The notes below the pieces were generated by a model. The model searched no databases. It was not told the DNA's origin and saw only the letters and a list, made by a program, of their open reading frames with translations. The position numbers and the translations under genes are program-made. From Salminus brasiliensis (Eukaryota; Chordata; Actinopteri; Characiformes; Bryconidae): 64,000 nucleotides of DNA. The stretch is taken from contig NC_132891.1 of NCBI RefSeq assembly GCF_030463535.1, positions 11,011,449 through 11,075,448 of the forward strand, given 5' to 3'. Positions 22,851-64,000 of this stretch are shown in pieces. How positions within the stretch are numbered: the first letter of the stretch is position 1; every line of letters begins with the position of its first letter.

Positions 22851-23208
22851 GAGCTTTAACCAACGATATTTTCTATCTAGGCTGGCTAACTACAGTGACA
22901 TGCGATAATTAGACGTCTCTCCAAAACACAGAGCTCCCTCTCTTACATTTTACTGCCTTAGACAGGCTCCCTCAAACACGCGTGATTTTCTGTTTTACAT
23001 CCCCGAGCGAACATTTTTTTTATTTACTTATTATAGCGAAACATGAACCCATGGACGTGTTTAAGCAAATGTACGGAGCTCCAAAAGGATCAGGGTAGAA
23101 AATTAATACTGACCGTATTGCCTTTACACGTTCCCTTTATTTAATAAGTCGCTCCCTTACTTTAACATTTTATTTCCTCATTTTAAAGAGGGCGCTGATA
23201 GACGGAAT

Positions 23209-23670
23209 GATCTATTAAATCAACTGAATGATCTATTAAATCAACGGGATGATTTATTAAATCAACTGAATGATCTATTAAATCAACTGAATGATCTATT
23301 AAATCAACGGGATGATTTATTAAATCAACTGAATGATCTATTAAATCAACTGAATGATCTATTAAATCAACGGGATGATTTATTAAATCAACTGAATGAT
23401 CTATTAAATCAACGGGATGATTTATTAAATCAACTGAATGATCTATTAAATCAACTGAATGATCTATTAAATCAACGGGATGATTTATTAAATCAACTGA
23501 ATGATCTATTAAATCAACTGAATGATCTATTAAATCAACGGGATGATCTATTAAATCAACTGAATGATCTATTAAATCAACGGGATGATCTATTAAATCA
23601 ACTGAATGATCTATTAAATCAACTGAATGATTTATTAAATCAACGGGATGATCTATTAAATCAACGGAAT
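23209..23670. repeat. 21-bp minisatellite, exactly 22 tandem units, in the bidirectional promoter
   Basis: Each unit reads GAT(C/T)TATTAAATCAAC followed by TGAAT (type A) or GGGAT (type B); the last unit ends GGAAT. The order is A B A A B A A B A B A A B A A B A B A A B B. In the first two-thirds of the array, units after a B start GATTTA rather than GATCTA. This makes 42- and 63-bp higher-order blocks. Units are almost identical, which suggests recent expansion. The T-variant contains the 13-bp inverted repeat GATTTATTAAATC. Confidence 0.97.
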
Positions 23671-23859
23671 AGTTTAAGTTAATTTTTCCACCTTTGTGCC
23701 TTAGGGGCTCCGTACAGATGGATTTAATAATTTAATCATTTTAATCCCAGATCTCAAAACACGTGGTTAAATATGACTTCTCTTGGTTCTGTAACTTTGA
23801 GCCTCTCGGGTGTTTCTCGCCGTGAAACAAAACGGAACCCAAAAGATCAACGGTGTGGA

Positions 23860-23875
23860 GCAGGGGATTGTGGGT
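23860..23875 (-). promoter_or_regulatory. Possible ZNF143-type (SBS) promoter element
   Basis: On the minus strand the bases read TACCCACAATCCCCTG, close to the SBS consensus (T/A-CCCA-C/T-AATGC). It lies about 33 bp before the noc2l start codon. Such sites are common in bidirectional housekeeping promoters. The match is imperfect after AAT. Confidence 0.3.
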
Positions 23876-23907
23876 ACGGCGTCTAAGAAGCACGTTGGTG
23901 ATCCAGC

Positions 23908-55242
<31,335 letters not shown>

Positions 55243-55520
55243 AGGCCTCACTAAACTAGAAATGCATCCAGTGACTTTGAATTTGTCATGATGCAGAGAT
55301 GCATCATGTGATTATTAAAAAAATATTGCAAGTGGCTTAATTGCAAGAATTCACTTTCAGAATGATTTTTTTACATGCTTCCTCTGTTAAATCTGTATTA
55401 TATATTGTCTAAACAATATATTGTGAAATATGTGTAAAATCACTGCGTCTGGCCTCCCATTTTGTGACTGCATCTGTATAAGTCTATTTACTTGGACTTG
55501 CTGATGTCTGTATTTTCTAA
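55243..55520 (+). other. noc2l: noc2l 3' UTR (end approximate)
   Basis: Sequence after the TGA. An ATTAAA hexamer at 55314-55319 is the first plausible polyadenylation signal, about 72 nt after the stop. I see no canonical AATAAA in the next few hundred bases. The part from about 55267 to 55500 has a diverged second copy at about 58590-58815. Confidence 0.5.
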
Positions 55521-55959
55521 AGTCAAAATCTAGACGGTGTGTTTGATATGTCAGTGTTGTGGCACTTCTGTGCGCTCCTAATATATCACTTGGTGGATGA
55601 GCAGCAGAGGCGCCTTGACTGAGCAGCTCGGCTCTGTATAAACACACTTTTTATTTTTTTAAAGAATTATACAGATGTTATACTTGGCTGCTGGATCCGT
55701 CTTCCTTTCATAGAGGACTGTATAAATCCAGCTAGCAGATGACTGAATTCATCTTTAGGTATTATATATATTTTTTTCTCTACTCATTTTCAGTGTTTTG
55801 CCTTTGTTTGACAAATTCAGTTCATGGTTATTCAAGCTGTCCCGTTCATCAAGAGCTCGGACAGGTTCAGCAAAAAGTGCAGTAACTGAATCTAAAAGTA
55901 AATATTGCAGATGGTGATCCATGTTTTAAATGCAAGTGTCCTCTTTAAAGCATTTGCTA

Positions 55960-56388
55960 CACTATACGTCCAAATGTTTGTGGACACCCCTAATAATGAG
56001 TGCATTCAGATAGTTTAAGTTGCACCAATTGCTGATCTAGATGTGCAAATGCATGTGCGCACACAGCCTGTCTAGTCCCTGTAGAAAAGTGAGTCTCTGG
56101 AGTAGATGAACATGAACCTACTAGCACCATGTCTAATGTGATGCGCGGGCTAGAGGGGTATAAAGCCTTCCAGCATTGAGCTGTGGAGATGTGTTTTCTG
56201 GAATGATGATGCTCCATCCAATACGCTTTGTATGAGTTGGTGTTGGGGCAGATCTCAAACATATGCTCTTATTGTTGAATGCAATCAAATCCTCATAGCT
56301 ATGCTCCAAACAAAAGCAAGAAAAAGGATTTAAAACCCTGCATTTCAGAAAAAAAATGGCCATGTGTCCCAATACTTTAGTTAATATC
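55960..56388 (+). mobile_element. Same DNA transposon family, copy I, downstream of noc2l
   Basis: A nearly complete copy: CACTATACGTCCAAATGTTT and GTGGACACCCCTAATAATGA at the left, GGCTAGAGGGGTATAAAGCC in the middle, ATGTGTCCCAATACTTTAGT at the right. Confidence 0.7.
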
Positions 56389-57059
56389 AACTTCTCATAA
56401 GAACAAAGTGATATCTGTATAATACAGTACTGATACAAAATAGAGTGATCTGTTGGAAGCAACCTGTGGTGTGTTTGCAAGGGTGCTGTTGGTGTGGCCT
56501 GGGTCCTCAGGCTGAGGGAGGAGGGAGGAGGGAGGAGGAGGCGGCCCTGGCGGGCTAGGAGCGCCAGTCTGCCAGGTTCTTCTCTGATCCTCTGCCAACC
56601 TGCAGCACACAGGTGGGAGAGCACAGGGGGAGAAACACAGACCTGGCTGTTCTCTCGCCAAAATGTCTCCCCTCGTCATTACTTTCACAACTCCTGTTAC
56701 TCCTTGGCTTTTTTCATGCCACCTTTTGCTGTTATAGAACTACTCCAACTATAGCCTTTACTCCAGGAAACTAGTGATGTTTTGTGCATTCCTCAAATCA
56801 TACTCATCTATGTATTTGTTCTTAATTCAACCCTAAATTGAACTGTGCAGATCATCAAGAACATATACTTACTTAGCTACTTGCCACCTTTCTTAAAGAT
56901 GATGTAGGCCTACCTTATATTGCATTAAGATTGGACAGTAATGTGCAATCAACTGTATTTACCTTGGCGTAGTTGCTTAATGAGAGTTGGATCCTGGAAC
57001 TGTCGTCTCCTCATTCATTCAAAGGAAATCTGTCATAACCAAAACAAAGCTATAAAACA

Positions 57060-57612
57060 TTTACATTTACATTAAAGGCATTTAGCAGACACACTTATCC
57101 AGAGCGACTTACAAAAGTGCTTCACTGTTTACTCCGATAATACCCTTAGCTAGTTTGTGTAGACTAGGATCCAAAAGACACCTCTAAGCTTAAATACTAC
57201 TAAATACAAAAGTCAGTATGGAGACCCCAATACTCTGCACTTCGCCCAAGTATTCTCAGAAGAGGAGGGTCTGCATTTGAAGACAGCGAGCGACTCCACC
57301 TGTCAAGTGCTGTTCGGACCCCCAGGGGAAGTTAGTTCCACCACTTCTGTGCCAGGACAGAAAAGAGCCTGGACGCTTGTCCCCCGTGGATCTTAAGGGA
57401 TGGCGGGTCAAGCCGAGTCGTACTTGAAGCTCGAAGGCCTCTTGGTACTGATCGGCTTTTGACCACTGCCATCAAGTACAGAGGAGCTGGTCCATTCTTG
57501 GCTTTGTAGGCCAGCGTCAGGATTTTGAGTCTGATGTGGGCAGCAGCTACAGGAAGCCAGTGAAGACAAAACGCAGCAGAGGAGAGACATGGCTGAAAAC
57601 GAGCCAATGTCA
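57060..57612 (-). mobile_element. Relic 3' end of a CR1/L2-type LINE
   Basis: The minus strand encodes the far C-terminus of a reverse transcriptase ORF: CLHWLPV, LAYKAKNGPAPLYL and SVLAQKWWN, the usual HWLPV...YKA...PxYL pattern of CR1/L2 elements, then a stop. The adjacent plus-strand text GGCATTTAGCAGACACACTT belongs to its 3' tail. A related fragment lies in noc2l intron 6. Confidence 0.65.
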
Positions 57613-58589
57613 GAACCCCAAAACCTTGACTCCTTTTATTTACATCTCAAAACTGGTTCATATTCCAGTAGCGAAAGCCTTTGGCAAAGTAAAGCTGTGA
57701 CACAATCAGACGCAATGTGCATTCAGGCAGAATATGGTGTTTTGATAGCCTACCTCCAACACTGGAGACTCTGGTTAGGGGAACACGCCTTGCTAAGTGA
57801 ACCAGGCCTTGTTCTCGTGGCTTTTTCCGGTTCTCTAAAAGGGGCGCTCCAACCGGGCACGTAACGAAGCTAAAATACACATTATAGCCTTATATATATA
57901 TATATATACATATATTATAAGGCTTTTGCCATTTATCCTCTCCAACGTCGCTAAACAGACATGGCTGCTAGGCTAAAAGCTGACCTGAGTACAATCGGAC
58001 TCTTTTCAGCTACCGCTAGCGAGCTAACTGCACACTAAGGAGCTAAGACAGCTAAGGGGACAGCATCTCCGGTAAGACTCGGACATAATTACAAAAAACA
58101 CCCACAACGATCTGTTTACAGTGTTAACATCCATGCTATGCTGCATGGCTCCTGTGAGGAGAAGGGTCTAATGCAGCTCTGCAGTTGGATACGACTGCCT
58201 ATGAGCTGCTGCGATGCTGCCATACTGTCGTTAATTCCCACCAAGAAAAATAGTGCACTTCATTCAGCCAAACAAGTATATAACATAACATTTAATACAT
58301 TTCTGCATTGTATAAAGTTTTATAAACATAAATAAACGTGTTCTGTGCCATATTAAGTAGCATATTGATTGTCACACCATGGCCAACTGGGCTAGCTTTT
58401 CAATATTACTGATTCATTTATAATGTTACGTGTTTGTTGTGGGGGGTTGCATTTGTTTAGTCCAAAATATTGCTGAGCTGGCAGTATTTCTTCTGGACAA
58501 ATTCATTTTTAGCCCAAAGCTCATTTTATCTTCTGCTGGAGAGCAGACCCTGTGTGCTGGTTTCGTGGTTTGCGTGTACCCTGGCAATC

Positions 58590-58816
58590 TGAACCAGTGA
58601 CTTTGAATTGGTCATGAAGCAGAGACGCATCGTGTGATTAAAAAATATTGCAAGTGGCTTAATTGTAAGACATGCGTTCAATTTCCGAATGATTTTTACA
58701 TGCTTCCTCTGTTAAACCTGTATTATATATTGTCTAAACAATATATTGTGAAAATGTGTAAAATCACTGCGTCTGGCCTCCCATGTTGTGACTGCAGTTT
58801 ATTTACTTGGACTTGG
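58590..58816. repeat. Second copy of the proximal noc2l 3' UTR
   Basis: Aligns along its length with 55267-55500: CCAGTGACTTTGAATT, CAAGTGGCTTAATTG, TTATATATTGTCTAAACAAT, AAAATCACTGCGTCTGGCCT and TTTATTTACTTGGACTTG. Small substitutions and indels separate the copies. No stop-proximal coding sequence is included. Confidence 0.9.
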
Positions 58817-59130
58817 AATCTTATTCCTGTCTAGTTGGTTTGGTGGTGATGTGCTACACCGTTGTTATACAACTGTTATACACTATTAAACTAAGCACAG
58901 ATTCAACTGATTGTATAGTGGCACAATATAAATGAAGGGATTCATGAATTCAAAGCTATAAAAAGAAATCCAGAGGCAAACAATTATGATAAACGATTCA
59001 ATTAAATTGACACTTGATAACAATTAGTAGCCCAAGGCCAGATTATTAGTGTTGTATTATTGCTGACCCCCCCTCCCTCTATAGATCACTATATATATTG
59101 ACCAGATAGTGAACAATTATGGACACATTA

Positions 59131-59152
59131 TGTGTGTGTGTGTGTGTGTGTG
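59131..59152. repeat. Short TG microsatellite, intergenic
   Basis: About 11 TG units between noc2l and samd11. Confidence 0.9.
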
Positions 59153-60172
59153 AGCTCATTGCTGTGAGACAGTCTGAACATCGGTCTTCCTCAGAGAAGC
59201 TGCGCACAAATATTCAAACCAAATAATGTGATGGATTATGGGTAATCCATGTCCGTTTAGCGTACTTTGTTTGTACACCTACTTTGTTTTTGTACATATT
59301 ACATAATGGGATTGTTGCATTGAAAATTCAGCACTATGTTTTCGGACACTAAATGGCAGAACCCCAGAGTAGTGCACTATATAGGGAATAGGGCATCGTT
59401 TCAGACAGCTTAAATTTCTTACAGTATCTGCTTTTCTCCCTCAGATATCCGGTCCAACATTTTACCTGCTAGTCCTCGCCCAGCACTGATTCTAGGCATT
59501 AGATTGCCACCTTGTATGTATATAATTACATAATTGGCTGCTGTTTTGGCTTCTGTGCTGTCTGTTGGCAGTGTAATGAGTTCCAATGAAAGCTGCTACT
59601 CAGAAACACAGACAAAGTGAAATTAGGACACCAAGATTTTTTAAAAAAAAAGGTTGGACACTGGGCACCTCTGAAGGTCAGAGGAGCTAGGCGGGATAGA
59701 GGAGTCCCATAGGCCTTGGCCTGGGACTGACCTGCATGCTCTGACAGCTGTTGTTGACCCGATACTGCTGCCCCCTCCCCCCCACCCCCAAAACACACCA
59801 CCACCTCCGCTTATTTTCTCCTCAATTGGGGAATTTACTGTCAGGCCAACCGGGACCGCCACTCCCTAACTGACTGCATGGGAGAAGGAGGCTGGAAATA
59901 AACACATTACTCAGGAGGAATAGAGGGAAAATCATTTGGAAGATTTCCATAGGATTTATTTCACCCAGCGGTGAATAGAAAAATAGGATAAAGACAAAAC
60001 ATTGACTGCAAATCTAGAGACCGTTTTTTTTTTAATTCAATGCTTATGTTAAAAAAAAAGAAAAACAAAAACAAATTTCAAACATTTGCATAAAGAGCTT
60101 TGTGCCTTTAATTTCCCTGCAACAAAGACAAAGAAAAAAAGTATTATTCTTTGGGATCCATTTAGAGGACGA

Positions 60173-61541
60173 TTTATTTATACATCGTATTTTGTCAATC
60201 CAGCTACAACAAAAAAAATCCTATAAATATTTAATTTTCCCTCGTATTTATATGCTTAAGTAGCATCTGAAAGTGGGACTCTTCAATATTTCAACTGGAA
60301 TACATAGCAAACAAACCAACCAAAAAAAAAATCAAATAAAATATGTGAACAAAAGTGCCACCAAGTCAGCCAGTCACATTTTGTTCAGTATTAAAAAAAT
60401 GCGTGCAACAACACTTAACAAAAAGTACCACTTATGTAACCTTCACTATATTCTCCTCTAAAGCGTGTTTTATTTGTACAATTCAGCATAACGCTCTCCC
60501 CAAGTAATAAATGTGAACTCTGAGCGACCTTAACTCCATTTAGACATCAGATACTCTCAACCTTTGAACCTTTGTAGAGCAAAAGAACCAAGGAAACCTC
60601 AAAAGTTTTTTTTTTTTTTGTTTTTTTTGTTTTTTTTTGTATCTTCTGGCTGTTGCTTTGGATGATGGCTTTTGGCTGCGAGAGTGTTAAGTGCTCTGCT
60701 TCTCTTCTCTACGGCTGAGGCCACGTCTCTCCTGCTCCTGGGTACCTTGCCTCTTCGCCGCAGGTAAGCTGAGGGACACGGTACAGAAACCAGTGCTAGG
60801 TATCGGCTGATATTCCACACGTCCATTCATCTTTGGTATTGGACCGTGGAATGCATAGTTGCGCTGATGAAGAGAGCAAATGAGTTCCTTTCTGCATTTG
60901 TATTTTCTCCTCTCTAGGAGATTCAGTTTCTCCGAACCAAGACCAACTCCAGAGGATTGGAAATGGCTGGAAGCTGCAGGAAGAGAGCAGAGAAAACAGG
61001 AAAATAAATGGTCTCTTAGAGTTCTGCGTTCTGAAAAGGGGTCGGGTACCATGGAGAGTTCATCCCTGCACTGTCTGTCTCCGCCCTGCCACAAAAGAAT
61101 GCTGTGTTTGTGGTTGTCTCCTTCTCTCTGGCAAAGGGGTCCAAGCACCACTGTCTGTTCGCGTTCCTGCTCCCTTGCGCTCACAAACACACTGTCGCTT
61201 TCCTGTCTCATCCTCAGGCCCCGATGGATCATCTTTGGATTCGGCTTGTTCGCGGTCACTGCGCTGGGTGGAGCTGTTTAAGCTTGCATTGTTTGATTAC
61301 CGTCTATCTATGCAGTCCTTTCCACGCTTCTCCCCTAAAATGATAAGTGCCCCAGAAAAAAGGTCCTCAAGTTTGCTCTTTTTTTTTTTGGTGGGGGAAG
61401 GGGGGAGGTTGGGGTGGGGGGGTTGAGAGGAAGAAAACAATAGTTCAAAGAGACCCCCTCCACCCTATCCTTCTCCATCTCCTTCCCGTAGTGCTGCCCC
61501 AGCCCATACGGGGAAGCAGTCAGCGCTTTTAATGGCTGTCT
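60173..61541 (-). other. samd11: samd11 3' UTR (end uncertain)
   Basis: Sequence after the TAG on the minus strand. Candidate AATAAA signals read at 60474-60469, 60178-60173 and 59960-59955, giving possible UTR lengths of about 1.1 to 1.6 kb. The proximal part is mixed in composition. From about 60620 downstream it is very A/T-rich with A and T runs. No other gene is visible here on either strand. Confidence 0.4.
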
Positions 61542-61781
61542 CTACGAAAGAGCTTTAGTGGAGTCGTAAGACCCCGCCGGGGGTGGATTTCCGTTCTCCT
61601 GCTTGGGGGAGGCGCGGCAGGCCGGAGGCGCGCTGAAGGGGGAGGAGGTGCTGCCGGAGGAGGGCGGCCGGGTCTCTGTGGGCAGGGGGTCCCTGTCCGG
61701 GGGGCGGAGAGCAGATGGCGGCAGCGGGAGGGCCAGCGGGAAGCTGGTCATGTAGAATATTCTGCCAATGCGCCGGGCCAC
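61542..61781 (-). CDS. samd11: samd11 last coding exon
   Basis: The acceptor is CTTTCCTCAG at 61783-61782. It holds 79 codons and the TAG stop. The first 20 residues are conserved (VARRIGRIFYMTSFPLALPL); the rest is Pro/Ser/Arg-rich and GC-rich. A conserved SPKQENG motif near the end fits the mammalian C-terminus and resembles a sumoylation-type KQE site (inference). Confidence 0.93.
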   Translation of the reverse strand: MARRIGRIFYMTSFPLALPLPPSALRPPDRDPLPTETRPPSSGSTSSPFSAPPACRASPKQENGNPPPAGSYDSTKALS

Positions 61782-63195
61782 CTGAGGAAAGCAAGCACAT
61801 GCCAGTGTTACAGCTCGCACAAGACATAGGACACAGGACAGGAAAACACAAGAGAACATACTGTAATGTAGTGTTTAGAAAAAGCACTGAACTTTATTCA
61901 TTTAGACTTAATCTTGATCATAAGCACATTTGGTAAAGGTCGTAGTCGTATGTTGTTCTATTTCTAATACATGTTCCTGATCAAGCTTCTGTTCAGTGTA
62001 TTTCAAGCATAATAACCGTAACAGAGTAAACCTGGGAGGATGAGGGGTAGCAGGTACCTTCACCAAGGCACATGTATCTTTTCAGCTCAACACTTTTGGA
62101 GGAGAACACTACTTCTGTCGCATTAGCTATCATAGTAGACATAACTGGGGTAATGTCTTCGCCTGTTTGGAAAGGACCATTATGTAGTGTCTGTATTCTA
62201 CCATGCCAAAAGTAGCTTCACACTCAGGGTGTTATAGTGAGACTTTCTCTTGCCATAACTCTCAGCTCTTATGTTAATGGCCCTGACCCAAATGACTCAT
62301 CTGTTATTCAGTTAGGACCTGTAATTCAGGTTCAGCCTTTGCAGGTTGCCATCATGCCAGGCTATGACTAAATCAGATTGCCAGCTTAAGTTTTTTTTTT
62401 TTAAAAACTGCCTACCAGAAGCTTACACTAGCCCAGTGTCCAAAATCATTAATATAGGTTTTAAAATAACGATATCTAGAAAAACATCTAACGAATCTTC
62501 TTTCAGCTTACAGTACTAATGAAGTTTATAAAAACAGCATTTTTAGAACTGTCAGGACTGAAACGATCAGTAAACGTGCCAGCGTGCTCATTCTGTACGC
62601 ACATGCACACCAAAATCAATATTCACTCAACACCATTAGTTCCATTTTCTACTGTTTGCAATCAAAGTATTCAAATATTTTAGGTGCTGCAGTCCATTTC
62701 GAACGTACCTAAAAACATCTTGTGAATTTGCCATTTCCTCCCATTTTCAGACAATAAGTGAAACTGGCAACCCCATTGGTGAATGAACCACTGAGTGAAA
62801 CACGCACATGGCGAAGATGGCACAGTGTTTCTGGTTGCGGTAATGTCCCTTTTTTTAACAGTTTCAGTACCACAGCTTTTCTCAAGCTTGGCGCTAGAAT
62901 TGCAGAGCCATAGCTCTCCCTTCTTTACTTGGCGCTGTTGGTGTAATAAACAGAATACTAATGGGATTCCAATCTTTTAGATCAGACTGGGACATCCCTA
63001 GTTCTTTTCACCATCATACAAACCGACAGTTTAAAAAAACAAAACAATGACTCAATCCCCCTGGAAGCTGAGGGGCTTCATTACCTGAGAGCGGATCTTG
63101 AGAGCAGGGCCCAGTTTTAGCCCCATGTTGTTGAGCAGGTGCTCTTCGGTCAGGAGCGGCAGCGTCTCGCCGTCAATAGCCTGCTCTCGAAACAC
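61542..63195 (-). CDS. samd11: Sterile alpha motif domain-containing 11 (partial: last two coding exons)
   Basis: Exons 63195-63085 and 61781-61542 encode the last 116 residues. The first carries the C-terminal half of the SAM domain (VFREQAIDGETLPLLTEEHL, LNNMGLKLGPALKIRSQ). The second gives VARRIGRIFYMTSFPLALPL, a Pro/Ser-rich stretch, SPKQENGNPPP and the TAG stop at 61544-61542. This matches vertebrate SAMD11, whose mouse form mr-s is a photoreceptor and pineal SAM protein and transcriptional repressor driven by Crx (family knowledge). The upstream SAM half and the rest of the gene lie beyond the right edge; I found no further exon between 63196 and 64000. It is tail to tail with noc2l, as in mammals. 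Confidence 0.92.
61782..63084 (-). other. samd11: samd11 last intron
   Basis: A 1.3-kb intron between the last two coding exons. I see no clear repeat or RNA gene in it. Confidence 0.8.
63085..63195 (-). CDS. samd11: samd11 penultimate coding exon: C-terminal half of the SAM domain
   Basis: The acceptor is TATCGAAG at 63197-63196 and the donor CAG|GTAATG at 63085/63084. It is 111 nt or 37 codons, phase 0 at both ends. It contains the SAM helix-5 pattern LGLKxGPALKI (here MGLKLGPALKI). Confidence 0.93.
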
Positions 63196-64000
63196 CTTCG
63201 ATAAGAGACGTCACTTCAGTCAAGCGTTACACACTCACTCCACAAACAAACGTTTACAATATTCTAGTCTTCATTCAGCATGCATGTGAGTATGTGCATG
63301 GAGATGTGAGGATGGAAGACGTGTTAAAAGGATAGTTCGGCGAAAAATAAGATTTACACATTTCCTCTTGATCAATAAGACACTAAGCCAAAACAAGTTT
63401 CTTTGTATTGGAACTCTGAGTCTGTAGTAGGAACGAGCAGCTAACTGGATGTCTAAATCATCATTCACTGGCCTTAAGCCGCCTTTACGCGTTTTTAAAG
63501 AAAAGGTTCAGACAAAAATCAAATGAACACAATTTCCCACTTGTGGCCCAGCTGTGTTCAACCAGCCGAGACGTTTTTGGTGTAGAAAAAAGTGCTTCTT
63601 TACTTTTAAACTGATGCTGATGAGGCTAATGTTGCTCAGGCCCATTTGCAAGTCTTTATTGAGGTCTGACAGGCTTGTCAATGTGGTCTACGGGACAGTA
63701 TGACTGGAGCAACCTTTTTAGGCAACAGGTGTAGCGCCAAATTCCCCAAGTTCCCCAGCAGACACCAAACAGACACCCCTTTGAGTGCCTGAACATCACA
63801 CAAGCATATGGACGCTAGAATATGTTCGCAATTTCACAACTATTCATAAACATGAACAAAACATATACACATTCAAGATTAGCAGTCAATTCAAAATAGA
63901 AACAACTGAAATCAAGAACTTGTGCCATCCATATGCCTGGATCACGTGCACTTAAAAATACATGAGCACATATTTGGCACAAGACCAATGTCTGAATGTT

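Larger units (their letters stand above)
22851..23907. promoter_or_regulatory. Shared klhl17/noc2l intergenic promoter region
   Basis: The interval between the klhl17 first exon (minus) and the noc2l start codon (plus) is about 1.1 kb. Head-to-head genes this close generally share a promoter. The segments next to each first exon carry scattered CpGs but no strong CpG island. A 462-bp minisatellite occupies the middle. I see no convincing TATA box placed for either gene. Confidence 0.6.
55521..59954. other. noc2l-samd11 intergenic region
   Basis: Contains transposon copy I, a GA/GC-rich segment at 56500-56650, the LINE relic, a short TA repeat near 57890, the duplicated 3' UTR copy and a TG repeat. 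No coding region is supported. Confidence 0.6.

Noticed and set aside
23209-23670. An open frame through the minisatellite encoding a heptad-like repeat (DLLNQLN / DLLNQRD), reminiscent of a coiled coil
   Set aside because: The 21-bp period guarantees repeated frames. There is no ATG, another strand frame is open too, and the position is promoter DNA between two genes.
23209-23670. CRISPR-like array
   Set aside because: Units are contiguous with no unique spacers and the DNA is vertebrate; it is a minisatellite.
56133-56624. A 163-codon minus ORF between noc2l and samd11
   Set aside because: Half of it runs through transposon copy I and the rest through GGAGGA-rich sequence; no homology.
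57332-57607. A functional reverse transcriptase gene
   Set aside because: Only the last stretch of a CR1/L2-type ORF remains, with no catalytic domain.
60687-61281. Minus 190-codon and plus 133-codon ORFs opposite each other downstream of samd11
   Set aside because: No recognisable domain, and both strands are equally open. The minus one would be in the samd11 3' UTR.

Overview
This window is vertebrate nuclear DNA, most likely from a ray-finned fish. The genes have many short exons with GT-AG introns. Long dinucleotide microsatellites and degenerate Tc1-like transposons of a type common in teleosts are frequent. Some of the repeats I recognise are typical of otophysan fish (characins, catfishes, cyprinids), but that placement is tentative. 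There is no prokaryotic or viral organisation.

Three genes are present. klhl17 (minus, coding 17620 to 4593) has a non-coding first exon near 22.8 kb and 11 coding exons. noc2l (plus, 23908 to 55242) has 19 coding exons. The last two coding exons of samd11 (minus, 63195 to 61542) lie at the right edge, and the gene continues beyond the window. klhl17 and noc2l are head to head across about 1.1 kb, a probable bidirectional promoter. noc2l and samd11 are tail to tail. This matches the SAMD11-NOC2L-KLHL17 order known in mammals. I rebuilt exon boundaries by splice-site reading and codon phase. The klhl17 model gives 591 residues and the noc2l model 750, each with every junction in phase.

Layout: 1-4.4 kb is gene-free and holds repeat relics, including two Tc1-like elements and an inverted-repeat element. 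4.4-22.85 kb is klhl17. 22.85-23.9 kb is the shared promoter, with a 22-copy, 21-bp minisatellite. 23.9-55.5 kb is noc2l, whose long introns 12 to 17 hold GC-rich, apparently non-repetitive islands as well as microsatellites and transposon copies. 55.5-60 kb is intergenic, with a DNA-transposon copy, a LINE 3'-end relic and a second copy of the start of the noc2l 3' UTR. 60-64 kb is the 3' part of samd11.

Roles: NOC2L is a nucleolar ribosome-assembly and histone-acetyltransferase-inhibiting factor. KLHL17 (actinfilin) is a neuronal Cullin-3 adaptor. SAMD11 is a SAM-domain repressor of photoreceptors. I see no shared pathway; the linkage looks like conserved synteny, possibly maintained by shared regulatory DNA. 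I found no new enzymatic or defence system. The most notable items are the promoter minisatellite, a probable GC-AG intron followed by a 28-T tract, TG-repeat splice sites in both genes, a duplicated 3' UTR segment, a foldback element with intact target-site duplication, and candidate intronic enhancers.
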